NCBI RefSeq assembly: GCF_004210375.1
Contig: NC_134829.1
Location: 30,334,034 to 30,398,033, forward strand
Length of the DNA: 64,000 nucleotides
Source of the DNA: Tachypleus tridentatus
Taxonomy: Eukaryota; Arthropoda; Merostomata; Xiphosura; Limulidae
Reading direction: 5' to 3'
Shown here piece by piece: positions 22,816-33,424 of this stretch. The notes under the pieces were generated by a model that was given only the letters and a program-made list of their open reading frames with translations, was not told where the DNA came from and did not search any database. The position numbers and the translations under genes were made by a program. Every line of letters begins with the position of its first letter. Positions within the stretch are counted from its first letter, which is position 1.

Positions 22816-23956
22816 CTTTGTTGTAGCTAATGGTGGCGAGTTGACTTTCTGATACTGTATATTCCTTATCTTCGTTTTTAGCTTACTCTTATTTTAGATA
22901 TTTTATCTTTATTGAATATTATTCTAACAGAACACTCATTGAAAGTCATTTTTATTGGTTTTTTCTTTGTATTTTAATTACAGATCAACTAGTAAGCTTG
23001 ATGAAATGATTCTAGAAGGTTTTTTTTAAATGTTTCCAGAATATTTAACCCTTTCTAAGAAACTGTGTATATTTATTGTTTAGCATAGCGATTTCGAATT
23101 TGAGATTTCGTGCCAGTAGAAATGATTGTCGGGTCTCGATTCTTTCGTGCGGAACAGTAGTATTACTCCGCCTCTTGCCATGATACATTAGTCAGTAATA
23201 GCTGAAAGGCTGTAAATTGCGGAAGTCACTTACCGGAAGTGCGAAAATGGCCACCAAAGCTTAGTGCATCACTCGCCGTATCGTTAGTAACATTATAAAC
23301 AGGAATAAAATATTCAGTGTCATTTAGACGTTACATGAAAGTACGAAACAGTACGAACACCAGTGATTAATGGGACTGGCTATCGAACTGTACGTAAAGA
23401 GTGAGGGGGTGGGAAGACAGCCTAATGGCTAGCTATCCAGCTCGTGTTGTCGTCTGCAGTCGAATTAAGCAAATATTGTAGACCTTGCATGAATATGTTA
23501 TTAAAATACTTTCAAAACGATGAAAATCTGAAGTCATTCGTCATATTGTTAAATGTGAGGAGAATGCATGTTACCTGAAGTTAACGTAGCCTTATCTTCT
23601 TACAAAAATACTTATTTAAATCAAATGAATAGATAGAACTCAATCAAGCACAAATAACTCTTAATATATGTAGATGTTTTTCTTTTCCGCTATAAAATAT
23701 TCGTAATTATTACTATCATGAGATATGAGTATTAGGTCTATTATATTTTTAACATTACATTTTTTATCTAGTCCTTTAGGGACCTTCGAGAAATACAAGA
23801 ATATATAATAATATAAATCTAACCACACTATATTTGCCATATCCACCATTCCTGATTAAACGTTTTGACCAATTTAGAGCTCTATAAGCCATTTGTTACA
23901 GCAACAATTGTTATAGTTCCGACCACTCTTGTGTTTGTTTTATTCCAGCCAGACTG
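22816..23956. other. Unassigned, with a promoter-like patch
   Basis: No gene recognised; see the ETS/YY1-like cluster at 23223-23255. Confidence 0.5.
23223..23255 (+). promoter_or_regulatory. ETS/YY1-like cluster
   Basis: Two CGGAAGT-type ETS sites (about 23219-23225 and CCGGAAGT at 23233-23240) lie just upstream of AAAATGGCC, which fits the YY1 core AANATGGC. Paired ETS and YY1 sites near the start are common in TATA-less housekeeping promoters. The ATG at 23247 opens only a five-codon frame, so at most this is a 5' UTR or promoter. No downstream exon was found. Confidence 0.3.
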
Positions 23957-24172
23957 CCCCGTCACACCAAACGTGCTCGTCCTTTCAACCGCGTGGGCGT
24001 TATAATGTGATAGTCAATCCTATTATTCGTTGGTAAAAGAGTAGCCCAAGAGTTGGCGGTGGGTGATGATGACTAGCTGCCTTCCCTCTAGTCTTACACT
24101 GCTAAATTAGGGACGCCTAGCGCAGATAGCCCTCGAGTAGCTTTGCGTGAAATTCAAAAACAAACCAAACCA
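23957..24172 (+). mobile_element. SINE-A, 5'-truncated
   Basis: Begins within the B-box end (CCCCGTCACACCAAACGTGC), then full body and tail CTTTGCGTGAAATTC with CAAACC repeats. Confidence 0.93.
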
Positions 24173-24192
24173 ATTAATTCAAATCTCTTCAG

Positions 24193-24281
24193 AAGGCGAG
24201 CATATTTAGTGTGACAGGGATTCGAACCAGCAATCTTCAGATTACGAATTGAGTGCCTTAACTACCTGGCCATGCCGGGTC
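24193..24281 (-). mobile_element. SINE-A head-only fragment
   Basis: Reverse-strand tRNA head, GATTCGAACCAGCAATC to CATGCCGGGTC, without body or tail. It sits 20 bp from the opposite-strand copy and cannot be explained by ordinary 5' truncation. Confidence 0.9.
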
Positions 24282-24773
24282 TTTGAATTGATCGAAACGT
24301 TTCATCGGCAATGGAAGTGACAAACAAAATGTAGTTGGAATACTCTAATTATACGCTCTTCTAAATCTACAGACTAAAATATAGTAAAGTTTAAAATGTA
24401 ATAGTCTTATGAGAAATACAATAAATTATAACAATGCTTCGCTAGCTTGTAGAGGGCGTTCACATTAAGCAAATAAAATATTGTTTCCTTTTCTTCACAG
24501 AACCTCACAATGTGTTGTGAATGGGACGAGAACTGAAGTGAACAGGAAAAGGTGATGAAACAGTCTGTTCATATTTCATGATAATCTCAGAATTTTCTAA
24601 TTAAGATGAATCGACATTTACATAAAGAAATTTCACATGCAGTTCTAAATTGGACTATAGAGATGGCTGTATAGAAATAATTACTTTCAGTTTATATAAA
24701 AAATGCTTTATCAACAGTAAACATATTTATAACTATCCAATTGAGATACTACTGAAACCCTACGTTCTAAACA
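24282..24773. other. Unassigned sequence
   Basis: Nothing recognised. Confidence 0.6.
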
Positions 24774-25310
24774 TGATCCTTCTAGGGCTGTACTTTTTAA
24801 GTATTATCCTACTGAGACAGTAGAGAAACACATGTTCTAAACATTATTCTACAAAGACAGCACTGGTTCTCTTAATTCTAAACATTCACCTACCGAGGCT
24901 GTATTAACATTCTTTGTTCTAGATATTATTATACAGAAACAGCTTAACTCTGAGTTCTAAACATCCAGCTACCGAGGCTGTATTAACATTCTTTGTTCTA
25001 GATATTATCATACAGAAACAGCTTAACTCTGAGTTTTAAACATCCAGCTACCGAGGCTGTATTAACATTCTTTGTTCTAGATATTATTATACAGAAACAG
25101 CTTAACTCTGAGTTTTAAACATTCACCTACTGAGACTGTATTAACATTCTATATTCTAAATATTATTATACAAAAACAGTTTAACTCTCTGAGTTCTAAA
25201 CATTCAGCTACCGAGGTTGTATTAACATTCTATGTTCTAAATATTATTATACAGAAACAGCTTAACTCTCTGAGCTCTAAACATCCACCTACCGAGGCTG
25301 TACTTACACC
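24774..25310. repeat. 79-bp minisatellite, about 7 copies
   Basis: Units of about 79-83 bp with core CTACCGAGGCTGTATTAACA, then TTCTTTGTTCTAGATATTATT and ACAGAAACAGCTTAACTC. Each unit holds two related halves (TTCTAAACAT.. and TTCTAGATAT..), suggesting an older period of about 40 bp. Left-hand copies are degenerate. Confidence 0.92.
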
Positions 25311-25639
25311 CTAAAACAGTATCAAGATTTTCGTATAACTGGCAACTGTTTTAAAACTTACTCTACTTGGAATAGCAGAATGAAGACGGATATTTCTTTA
25401 AGATATCAGTTACAGGATTTCTCCATAGTTTTGTTGCAACAGTGATTCAGTTACTTAATAAAAGAATTTGTGTCAGTACGTAACTTTCTTATAATGTGAT
25501 AGTTTGACTAGTACTAAACTAAGAGCACGCTTTTAAAACCGCTTTACTAGACAAAATAAATACAAATTCCAAAGTAAGAGGTTTCAAAAGTGACTTAGTT
25601 TACACTTAGCATAATTAATATCTACCCAATTTGCGTCGC
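25311..25639. other. Unassigned sequence
   Basis: Nothing recognised. Confidence 0.55.
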
Positions 25640-25990
25640 TGAACACTAACAATGAATTTTCTACCATCGTAACTTTCTGCGTTGCCCGGCAACGATGAAG
25701 CCAATCGGAAGTGTTGAAGGGATTCTAAATGAGCATTGCTCGTGTGTATTGCAATAACGAACCCCAAACTTTAGTGAACTTTGGTAAGGCTGACTGATTT
25801 GGTCCGCAGTGCGACCACCCGTGGAGTATAGGTCGGCAAAGCGCCAGTTCCGGTGTGTTGGCGCGCGTACCACTCTGCGTGCTTAAACGACAGTTCGCTA
25901 CGCTACATTTGTGCGTGGCACCCGCTTCGTTCACGCGATCCAGTGCCAATCAACGCATTCAAGCAAACCAGGGTGCGAGAAAGACCAGTT
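25640..25990. promoter_or_regulatory. CpG-rich island, candidate promoter
   Basis: About 350 bp with roughly 30 CpG sites by eye, much denser than its flanks, and balanced base composition. It contains the X-box/CCAAT module at its left side. Frames of 87 (plus), 74 and 70 (minus) codons overlap here but resemble no family and probably reflect GC content. The best reading is a promoter/first-exon region of unknown direction. A fragment of a GC-rich repeat is the alternative. Confidence 0.4.
25681..25705 (+). promoter_or_regulatory. RFX X-box plus CCAAT box
   Basis: GTTGCCCGGCAAC (25681-25693) is a perfect 6+1+6 inverted repeat fitting the RFX X-box. CCAAT follows at 25701-25705, 7 bp further on, a typical NF-Y (Y-box) partner. 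X-boxes mark ciliary genes in animals, and X-Y modules also occur in other RFX targets. The target gene is not visible. Confidence 0.45.
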
Positions 25991-26639
25991 GGAGGTTTCA
26001 TCTTCAAAACGAATAGCTTTTTTTGTTTATTTTTTGATAATCATTTCTCTATTAGAATTTATTTAGCATGTCACAGCCCCCTGACACTTCATGAGACTCC
26101 ATGTGAAATTGTCTGAAAATCGAGTTTTTCGAGTGAATAAGAAACAACGAAACTATGCTGACACAATCATATACCATTCTAATCTTTACAATTCATGAAA
26201 TTTAACATTGAACTACAAAACTCCTTTTCAATAGCAGATGACGTCGACCAGCTCTTCTTCTTAAGTAGTTTTGGTAGGCGTGATTTTCTTCTCATTACAT
26301 ATTCAATTGTTCTTTAATAAACTACATTAATAATTAATTAATTTAAAACAATTGTAAATAATTTGTTTTATTCATTATTAATAAAAACACTTCTGAAGAT
26401 TGTTTTGCTTTGAGCCTTATAAGATATTATTGGGATTACGGCCGAAAATACCGTTGATAACCAGGATATACAACTGCTAATTCGATTTAACCTTGTGAAT
26501 TTATTTGTTATATTAAAAAAGCCAACATGTGCAACCGAATGCAACATGTTCCTACCACGTCATCCCAACATGATAAATTTTGACGCCAGAAAATCGTGTA
26601 AAACACACACAAAAAATCTAATATTTTCTGTATCATTGC
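25991..26639. other. Unassigned AT-rich sequence
   Basis: Nothing recognised. Confidence 0.55.
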
Positions 26640-27150
26640 TTTGAACCTGCAAGAAGGTATTTTTATACCAAATGTCATATCTATTGGTTGATATTAATAG
26701 TTCACGAAAACTCATAATTGTACTTTCTTGGCTGAAAAATTGAGCAAACAAAGAAAAATTCCAAAATTATTTACATCGCTGTTTGGAACCAGCAAAGAGT
26801 ATCTTTCTACCAAATGTCCATAAAAATTGGTCCAAACTACGTAATTTTCCGAAATCCCTAAATTATAGGTTATTTAATCTTTTGACCACCATAAAATGAT
26901 CAAAAAAAGAGATATCCCACATTTTTGTATTTATATATATATGACCAGAACAAAAGTATATTTGTACCAAATCCCATGTAAAATGACTGAAATATGGCAG
27001 AGTAATTATTTTTTAAAAACCCTAGAATTATGTTTTCTGTGTCATCTTGATATCCCTATAATTACTAAAAATGAGCAAGCTCACTATTTTTGTTTGTCAG
27101 TGTCTCGTACTTGTAAAAAAGTGTTTTAATACCAAATATCATGAAAATTT
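26640..27150. repeat. Degenerate ~150-bp repeat units
   Basis: The motif ACCAAATNTCATN recurs at about 26666, 26809, 26966 and 27130, each preceded by an A-rich GAACC(T/A)GCAA-type stretch and followed by an AAATTG/AATATGGC-like stretch. A fifth trace is at about 27873 beyond a SINE. It looks like an ancient internally repetitive element; the family was not identified. Confidence 0.55.
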
Positions 27151-27306
27151 ATCAAAATATGGCCAAATAATTGACAAAAAACAAATTATGATATTTTTTT
27201 AGCTCTAGCCTCCGTAAAAATACTCAAAATGGGGAAATTCAGTTGTTTGTAAGTCTGTGTGTTGGACCTAACACAATTAATATGTGTCTCAGTTTTCATC
27301 TTGACT

Positions 27307-27360
27307 GCTATAAATATGACCACACAGAAGTTGGATGCTATAAATATGACCACACAGGAG
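27307..27360. repeat. 30-bp direct duplication
   Basis: GCTATAAATATGACCACACA occurs twice, 30 bp apart. Confidence 0.9.
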
Positions 27361-27461
27361 CCACAGATAAACATTTTGGGGTTAATTTTTGACTCAATAA
27401 ATCTTTTAAAAGGTTAAATCAAAAACATGAAAAAATACCTGAGCATATTAGACCGAAATAC

Positions 27462-27865
27462 GAAGGCCATGGCCAGGTAGTTAAAGCACTCGACTCGTAA
27501 TCCAAGGGATGCGGGTTCGAATCCCCGCCACACCAAACATGCTCGTTCTTTTAGCTGTGTCCCTCGGTGGTACAGCGGTAAGTCTACAAATTTACAACGC
27601 TAAAATCAGAGGTTCGATTCCCCAAGGTAGACTCAGCAGATAGCCCGATGTGGCTTTGCTATAAGAAAACACTCACACCTTCAGCTGTGGGGGCGTTATA
27701 ATGTTCGGTCAGTCCCACTATTCGTTGGTAAAAGTGTAGCCCAAGAGTTGGTTGTGGGTGGTGATGACTAGCTACCTTCTCTCTAGTCTTTCATTACTAA
27801 ATTAGGGACGGCTATTGCACATAGCTCTCCTGTAGTTTTGCGCAAAAATAAAAAAAACAAACCAA
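27462..27865 (+). mobile_element. SINE-A interrupted by a SINE-B
   Basis: Full SINE-A (head with CTCGTAATCC, body, (CAAA) tail) split after the head by a SINE-B at 27560-27679. Outer flanks ACCGAAATAC and ACCGAAGTAC (27452-27461, 27866-27875) look like a 10-bp TSD with one change. Confidence 0.93.
27560..27679 (+). mobile_element. SINE-B nested in SINE-A, with TSD
   Basis: Full-length SINE-B (head CCCTCGGTGGTACAGCGG, tail CCGATGTGGCTTTGC, CA end) flanked by TTTAGCTGTG and TTCAGCTGTG copied from the host SINE-A body. The order of events is clear: SINE-A first, then SINE-B. Confidence 0.95.
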
Positions 27866-28168
27866 ACCGAAGTACAATCCTATCAAATTTCATGTCAATC
27901 CGCCGGAAAATGAGGTCATTTGAAAAATGAAGGAATAGTATGTTTCTGTAGATATATAATTATGAATTTATAAAAAGTTTGTTACTAAGAACTGATTCCA
28001 TTAATTTCTAAGTTTTTTTGTTAAGTTCTGATTCATATAGTGCACTCACTGTTGGTCGAAAGATATTAATCACTACTTACTAAACACGTACTTTTATATA
28101 TTATGAAATATTTTAGAATACTATAAATTAAAGCTAATATCGACACACGAGTTATAAAACAACACATT

Positions 28169-28454
28169 GTTTGTTTGTTTGTTTTGAATTTCGCACAAAG
28201 CTACACGAGGACTATTCTGTGCTAGCCGTCCCTAATTTAGCAGTGTAAGACTAGAGAGATGGCAGCTAGTCATCACCACCCACCGCAAACTCTCGGGCTA
28301 CTCTTTTACCAACGAATAGTGGGATTGACCGTCACATTATAACGCCCCCACGGCTGAAAGGGCGAGCATGTTTTTAGCGCGACGGGGATGCGAACCCACG
28401 ACCCTCAGATTACGAGTCGCACACCTTAAGACGCTTGGCCATGCCGGGCCCAAC
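28169..28454 (-). mobile_element. SINE-A, full length with TSD
   Basis: Reverse-strand copy bounded by the perfect 11-bp repeat AACAACACATT (28158-28168 and 28455-28465). Confidence 0.96.
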
Positions 28455-28715
28455 AACAACACATTAAGAACAAAAACCAACAAAACATCCTTGAATCAAG
28501 CGCTTCTTAATGTTAGTGTATTCCTTTTTTAATTATTTTCATTGTCGGTACAATATCAGTCAGAAGTTTAACCAATAGTCACAAGGGTTTATTGTGTTGT
28601 AACTTGGGAACGCATTTTACGTCATTATTGATATGATTTTATATCATTATTGTACCGAATCACCAATTCTAAACAAGTGAAAACTATATTTATACAAGGT
28701 TTCAATTAGAGAAGT

Positions 28716-29996
28716 AAAGACTTTTACTAAGAAAAGAATGCTGTTGTGTTGTACTGTGTTATCCATGTAAAATATTATATAATATTTTAACATAATAAAG
28801 ACTTTTACTAGGTAAGGAATATTAGTGTGCTCTTCTGTGTTGTCCATGTAGATTATTATTTTCCTGTCACTCTATATAATAAAGACTTTTATTAGGTAAG
28901 GAATATTGGCGTGTTGTACTATGTTATCCATGCAGAGTATTATTTTGTTTTCACTCTAATAATAAAGACTTTTACTAGGTAAAGAAATTGGCGTGTTGTA
29001 CTATGTTATCCATGTAGAGTATTATTTTGTTGTCACTCTAATAATAAAGACATTTACTAGGTAAAGAAATTGGCGTGTTGTGCTATGTTATCCATGTAGA
29101 GTATTATTTTGTTGTCACTCTAATAATAAAGACTTTTATTAGGTAAAGAAATTGGCGTGTTGTGCTATGTTATCCATGTAGAGTATTATTTTGTTTTCAC
29201 TCTAATAATAAAGACTTTTACTAGGTAAAGAAATTGGCGTGTTGTACTATGTTATCCATGTAGAGTATTATTTTGTTGTCACTCTAATAATAAAGACATT
29301 TACTAGGTAAAGAAATTGGCGTGTTGTGCTATGTTATCCATGTAGAGTATTATTTTGTTGTCACTCTAATAATAAAGACTTTTATTAGGTAAAGAATTTG
29401 GCGTGTTGTACTATGTTATCCATGTAGAGTATTATTTTGTTGTCACTCTAATAATAAAGACTTTTACTAGGTAAAGAAATTGGCGTGTTGTACTAAGTTA
29501 TCCATGTAGAGTATTATTTTGTTGTCACTCTAATAATAAAGACATTTACTAGGTAAAGAAATTGGCGTGTTGTGCTATGTTATCCATGTAGAGTATTATT
29601 TTGTTGTCACTCTAATAATAAAGACATTTACTAGGTAAAGAAATTGGCGTGTTGTGCTATGTTATCCATGTAGAGTATTATTTTGTTGTCACTCTAATAA
29701 TAAAGACTTTTACTGGGTAAGGAATATTAGTGTGTTTCTCTGGGCTGTCCATGTAGAGTATTATTTTCCTGTCACGCAAAACCATAAAGACTTTTACCAG
29801 TTAAGTTTACCTGTTTGTAATTAAGCATAAAACAATACAATGGGATATATGTGCTCTCTCCATCACTGGTATCGAAACCCGGATTCTAGCTTTGGAAGTC
29901 CTCAGATATTTCGCTGTGCCACTAGGGGCTACTAGTTAAAGAATGTTAGCGTGTTGCGATGTGTTATCCACGTGAAGTGTTCTTTTCTTGTCACGT
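28716..29996. repeat. 82-bp minisatellite, about 13-14 copies
   Basis: Unit of 82 bp with core TTGGCGTGTTGTACTATGTT, then ATCCATGTAGAGTATTATTTTG and CTAATAATAAAGAC. Central copies are nearly identical; the first two and last two are diverged. The last copy (29931-29996) is cut off from the rest by a SINE-C at 29806-29930. Confidence 0.95.
29806..29930 (-). mobile_element. SINE-C inserted in the 82-bp array
   Basis: Reverse-strand copy (TGTTTGTAATTAAGCATAAA tail to GTGCCACTAGGGGC head). Array sequence ACCAGTTAAG on the left and ACTAGTTAAAG on the right look like a slightly diverged TSD. Confidence 0.88.
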
Positions 29997-30374
29997 ACAA
30001 GTAGTGTATTACATGGATTACATGCTATTTGTATCATTAAGTATCAGTTTTAGTAAAATTCATGTTTTCTGGTGATCATCCACATAGTGAAATATGAGAT
30101 CAATTGATTACTGATAAAAATACAGTGGTGAGGAAGTAAATAGTAACAAAGAAGTTTCAAAATACCACACATACAATGTAGCAGTAAGAATTATTATTTG
30201 TTACAAACACTGTTTACACCGCGTTGTAATGTGTAATTATATTAACAATCACGAACTTCTTGAAGCATCAAAAGAAACGTTACTACAGCAGTCAAATTGG
30301 CGTACTTGTACGACTTAATACGTGTGGATTTGTTTTTCAATTAACCTTAGAATTACCGATGGCAACCAGCCCTA
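29997..30374. other. Unassigned sequence
   Basis: Nothing recognised. Confidence 0.55.
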
Positions 30375-30440
30375 CAGTTTGTATGTCTCCGGATTTACAA
30401 CGCTAAAATCAGGGGTTCGATTCCTCTCAGCGGGCTTTAA
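30375..30440 (+). mobile_element. SINE-B head-only copy
   Basis: tRNA-like head (TATGTCTCCGGATTTACAAC, B box GGTTCGATTCC) lacking the 3' tail, placed directly before a complete SINE-B. The pair looks like a head-to-head-repeat dimer in the same orientation. Confidence 0.9.
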
Positions 30441-30446
30441 AATATG

Positions 30447-30572
30447 CCCCCCCGCTAGTACAGCGGTATGTCTCCGGATTTACAACGCTAAAATCAGGGG
30501 TTCGATTCCCCTCGGTGGGCTGAGCAGATAGCCCGATGTGGCTTTGTTATAAGAAATACACACACATACACA
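30447..30572 (+). mobile_element. SINE-B, full length
   Basis: Near-consensus copy: CCCCCCGCTAGTACAGCGG, GGTTCGATTCCCCTCGGTGG, AGATAGCCCGATGTGGCTTT and a (CA)n end. Its match to the 8239 and 35921 copies suggests a young subfamily. Confidence 0.96.
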
Positions 30573-31349
30573 CCTTACAGCTTATTAAATAATTTTTTCT
30601 AAACCATTTATACGCCAACTTGTTAGTGACTTTGTAAATTTGTTGAATACAGTGTCCCTGCCTATGAATGAGACGAGTAAATATATATATATATAGCATA
30701 AAACCGCCAATATTGCGGTTACTCCACTAATTATTGCTAGGATCTTTGATCTATTTTACTTAGGATTTGAGTGAGTTCATACTGTGCTATTAGTCATTTC
30801 TATCACGTGTTGTGACAAGTAAAAACATGAGATCACTTAGTACAATCCAATATTCAGACGCCACCTGTAGGGAACGTTATGTAAACGTGTATTTTCAGAG
30901 TGCACATGTTAATTAGTAACTTGAAATTGACTTTAGCAAATTTTCCCTGTAATTTTCTACTGGTACAGACTCACTTGATCAACGTTTCAATCACAGTAAC
31001 AGTGTCTGATTTGCAAAAAATAATTTATAAGTAATAAAATAAAACTTTTTAAAGCAATTGTGAGAATACTTTGAGAGAAGAAGATGTCATTAATCACGCA
31101 TGTTTTATCACAAGACACCTGATGTTAAATAAAAATTAGGAATGTTTTCCTCAGTATGGTACACTGTTTCACATTTGTTCATGTGAGTGACGTATGTATG
31201 CGTATGCTTACGTACACCGGTAACCAGCAGGGCATAATAGTAACCTCTCTAACTGGAGGTTCGGGAGGACAGCCTAATCTGAATTTCTGACATGACTAAG
31301 CTGAATAAAAATAAATGAGACACAATGTATATCAACAAGACGAACAATT
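30573..31349. other. Unassigned sequence
   Basis: Nothing recognised apart from a short (TA)n run near 30682. Confidence 0.55.
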
Positions 31350-31614
31350 TGTTTGTTTGTTTCAAAACTTCTGCACAAACACCTATCTGAGGTAGTTATT
31401 CCTAATTTAGAACAAACAGACTAGAGGGAAAAGTAACAACACCCACTCGTAATTTTTGGGCTACCCTTGCCCAAACGAATAGTGATATATAACTGTCACT
31501 CTTATAACATTTCCACGGCTCTAATGTGTGGATCGTGATTTTATGACAATGAGCTTCGAACCGTGAATCTTTAGGCTCATTACCTGAGCACTCTAACCAC
31601 TACGCCACGCTTAA
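31350..31614 (-). mobile_element. SINE-A, strongly diverged
   Basis: Reverse-strand copy keeping GTTTGTTTGTTTC, CCTAATTTAGAAC, GACTAGAGGGAAA, GGCTACCC and the B-box complement TTCGAACCGTGAATC. Many substitutions mark it as one of the oldest recognisable copies. Confidence 0.8.
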
Positions 31615-32602
31615 CACGTTGAATATATAATGTTTTATTTGTTTGTCTAAAGAAAACAAGACAAGATACTTGACTCTTCAAAAGCAAGAACAGTGCAATG
31701 GGATGAAAGCACAGTACTTCTCTGAGATGGAAGTCAGGTAAAAAGTTTCGTCTGACGTCTGTATATATATATTTCTGTCACAGTAGAACCAGTTCTTCCA
31801 AAATGCTCTTGTCGGCTACGGCAGGTGTTTCTAAATCCCTAAACGGCCTATGTTACTAAAGAACACACTAGGACAAGTTTATAGACTTTTCTAGCGACAT
31901 CTACGGTGAGAAAGTTCAACAAACCAAAACAGAGTGTAACATTGACAAGGTTGTAGCATTTCATAGCTGGTTTATTTTCGCACTGAAGTCAGTACGTGAG
32001 CCGAACACGCGCAAATGCGAATGATTTTGAAAATGTTAGTGAATCAGAAATGTTCAATTTTCCAAATGAATTAAGAAAAAGAAACACATTGTCTGTTTCC
32101 CTTATCACACTGTCACCGCTGGAAGGGAGCGAAGAAAGCATTCATCACTCATTTCGTACTCCATTGTGCAGTTTCCATTAAGCTTGATTTATTACTATTA
32201 AGACGGAATATTTATTGTAAAAATATATTATATTTTCCTTTATTGTGTTCGTTGTCCAGTGTTATTGTGTTTCAGTTATGTTAATATTACCATAGTGACA
32301 TTAAACATATAAGGAATGAGCATATTTTTAGTAATATATTTTTGACCTTCTAGATAAACCAGACACCATTAGCGTGAATTAAATCCATTACTTACAATAC
32401 AATACGGTCCTCGATCTTTTGCCCACTTATGGACAATGTTTAGTTGAGGCAAAGAGGAACTGCCCATTTTCAGAGAAAAACAGGTTTTTATACCTCAATC
32501 TTCTACCAAGTTTGCTGGGTAAGTTTTGCGTTACTGGTGACGAGCGGATTCTCACCGAAATGAATCTAACAGATACAGATCGGACCTTCAATGTTCTCTT
32601 TT
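31615..32602. other. Unassigned sequence
   Basis: No gene recognised; frames of 61-104 codons in this stretch show no family features. Confidence 0.5.
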
Positions 32603-32612
32603 TTTCTTTATT

Positions 32613-32716
32613 GTTGGTGTTGTTTGGAGTTAAGCACAAAGCTAAACATCACTGGTATCGAAACCAGGATTCTAGCGTTTTGAGTCCGCAGACTTACCGC
32701 TGTGCCACTAGGGGCA
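32613..32716 (-). mobile_element. SINE-C with TSD
   Basis: Reverse-strand copy (GTTGTTTGGAGTTAAGCACA tail to GTGCCACTAGGGGC head) bounded by TTTCTTTATT (32603-32612, 32717-32726). An internal deletion removes the middle of the tail region. Confidence 0.92.
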
Positions 32717-32962
32717 TTTCTTTATTAAGTTGACGAATATCACATAACGAATCAACCCATTACTCTTTTGTTCAGCTGAACTCATAGAGACATAGATAAC
32801 GAAATAATTAACATTTGTAATTTGTTATTAAGTAGTGAATTACGTTTGTAAGCTGATCATTTTAATAAGATCGGACAGACCTGCAATTACTATACATTTT
32901 GTATATTTAGTAAATCGTTTCTATGTGGCAAATGTATAATATACACATGTATATAAAAATGT

Positions 32963-33244
32963 TTGTTTTTTGTTTTGTTTTAGAATTTCGCGCAAAGCTA
33001 CTCGAGGGCTATCTACGCTAGCCATCCCTAATTTAACAGTGTAAGACAAGAGGGAAGGCAGCTAGTCATCACCACCCACCGCCAACTCTTGGGCTACTCT
33101 TTCATCAACGAATGGTGGGATTGACCGTCACATTATAACGCCCCCACGGTTGAAAAGGCGAGCATGTTTGGTGCGACGGGGATTTGAACCCGCGACCCTC
33201 AGATTAAGAGTCGAACGCCTTAACCCACCTGGCCATGCCGGGCC
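32963..33244 (-). mobile_element. SINE-A, full length
   Basis: Near-consensus reverse-strand copy. Flanks ATATAAAAATGT and ATATAAATATGT (32951-32962, 33245-33256) fit a 12-bp TSD with one mismatch. Confidence 0.95.
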
Positions 33245-33424
33245 ATATAAATATGTATACGCATGTCTGAGACTTATATTACTAATATTATACCATGCAG
33301 TTTCTGTTTATAGTTTTTAAAGGCGTGGATTATTCGACCTTTGCTATATCATTGGAGAAGAAATAACATTCAAAATTACGAGTATAAGGTAGTGACAGTT
33401 GCCAGTAATAAATTTACATAACCA

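Noticed and set aside
25661-26116. Overlapping 70-, 74- and 87-codon frames on both strands
   Set aside because: Explained by the GC-rich island with fewer stops; no family similarity seen.
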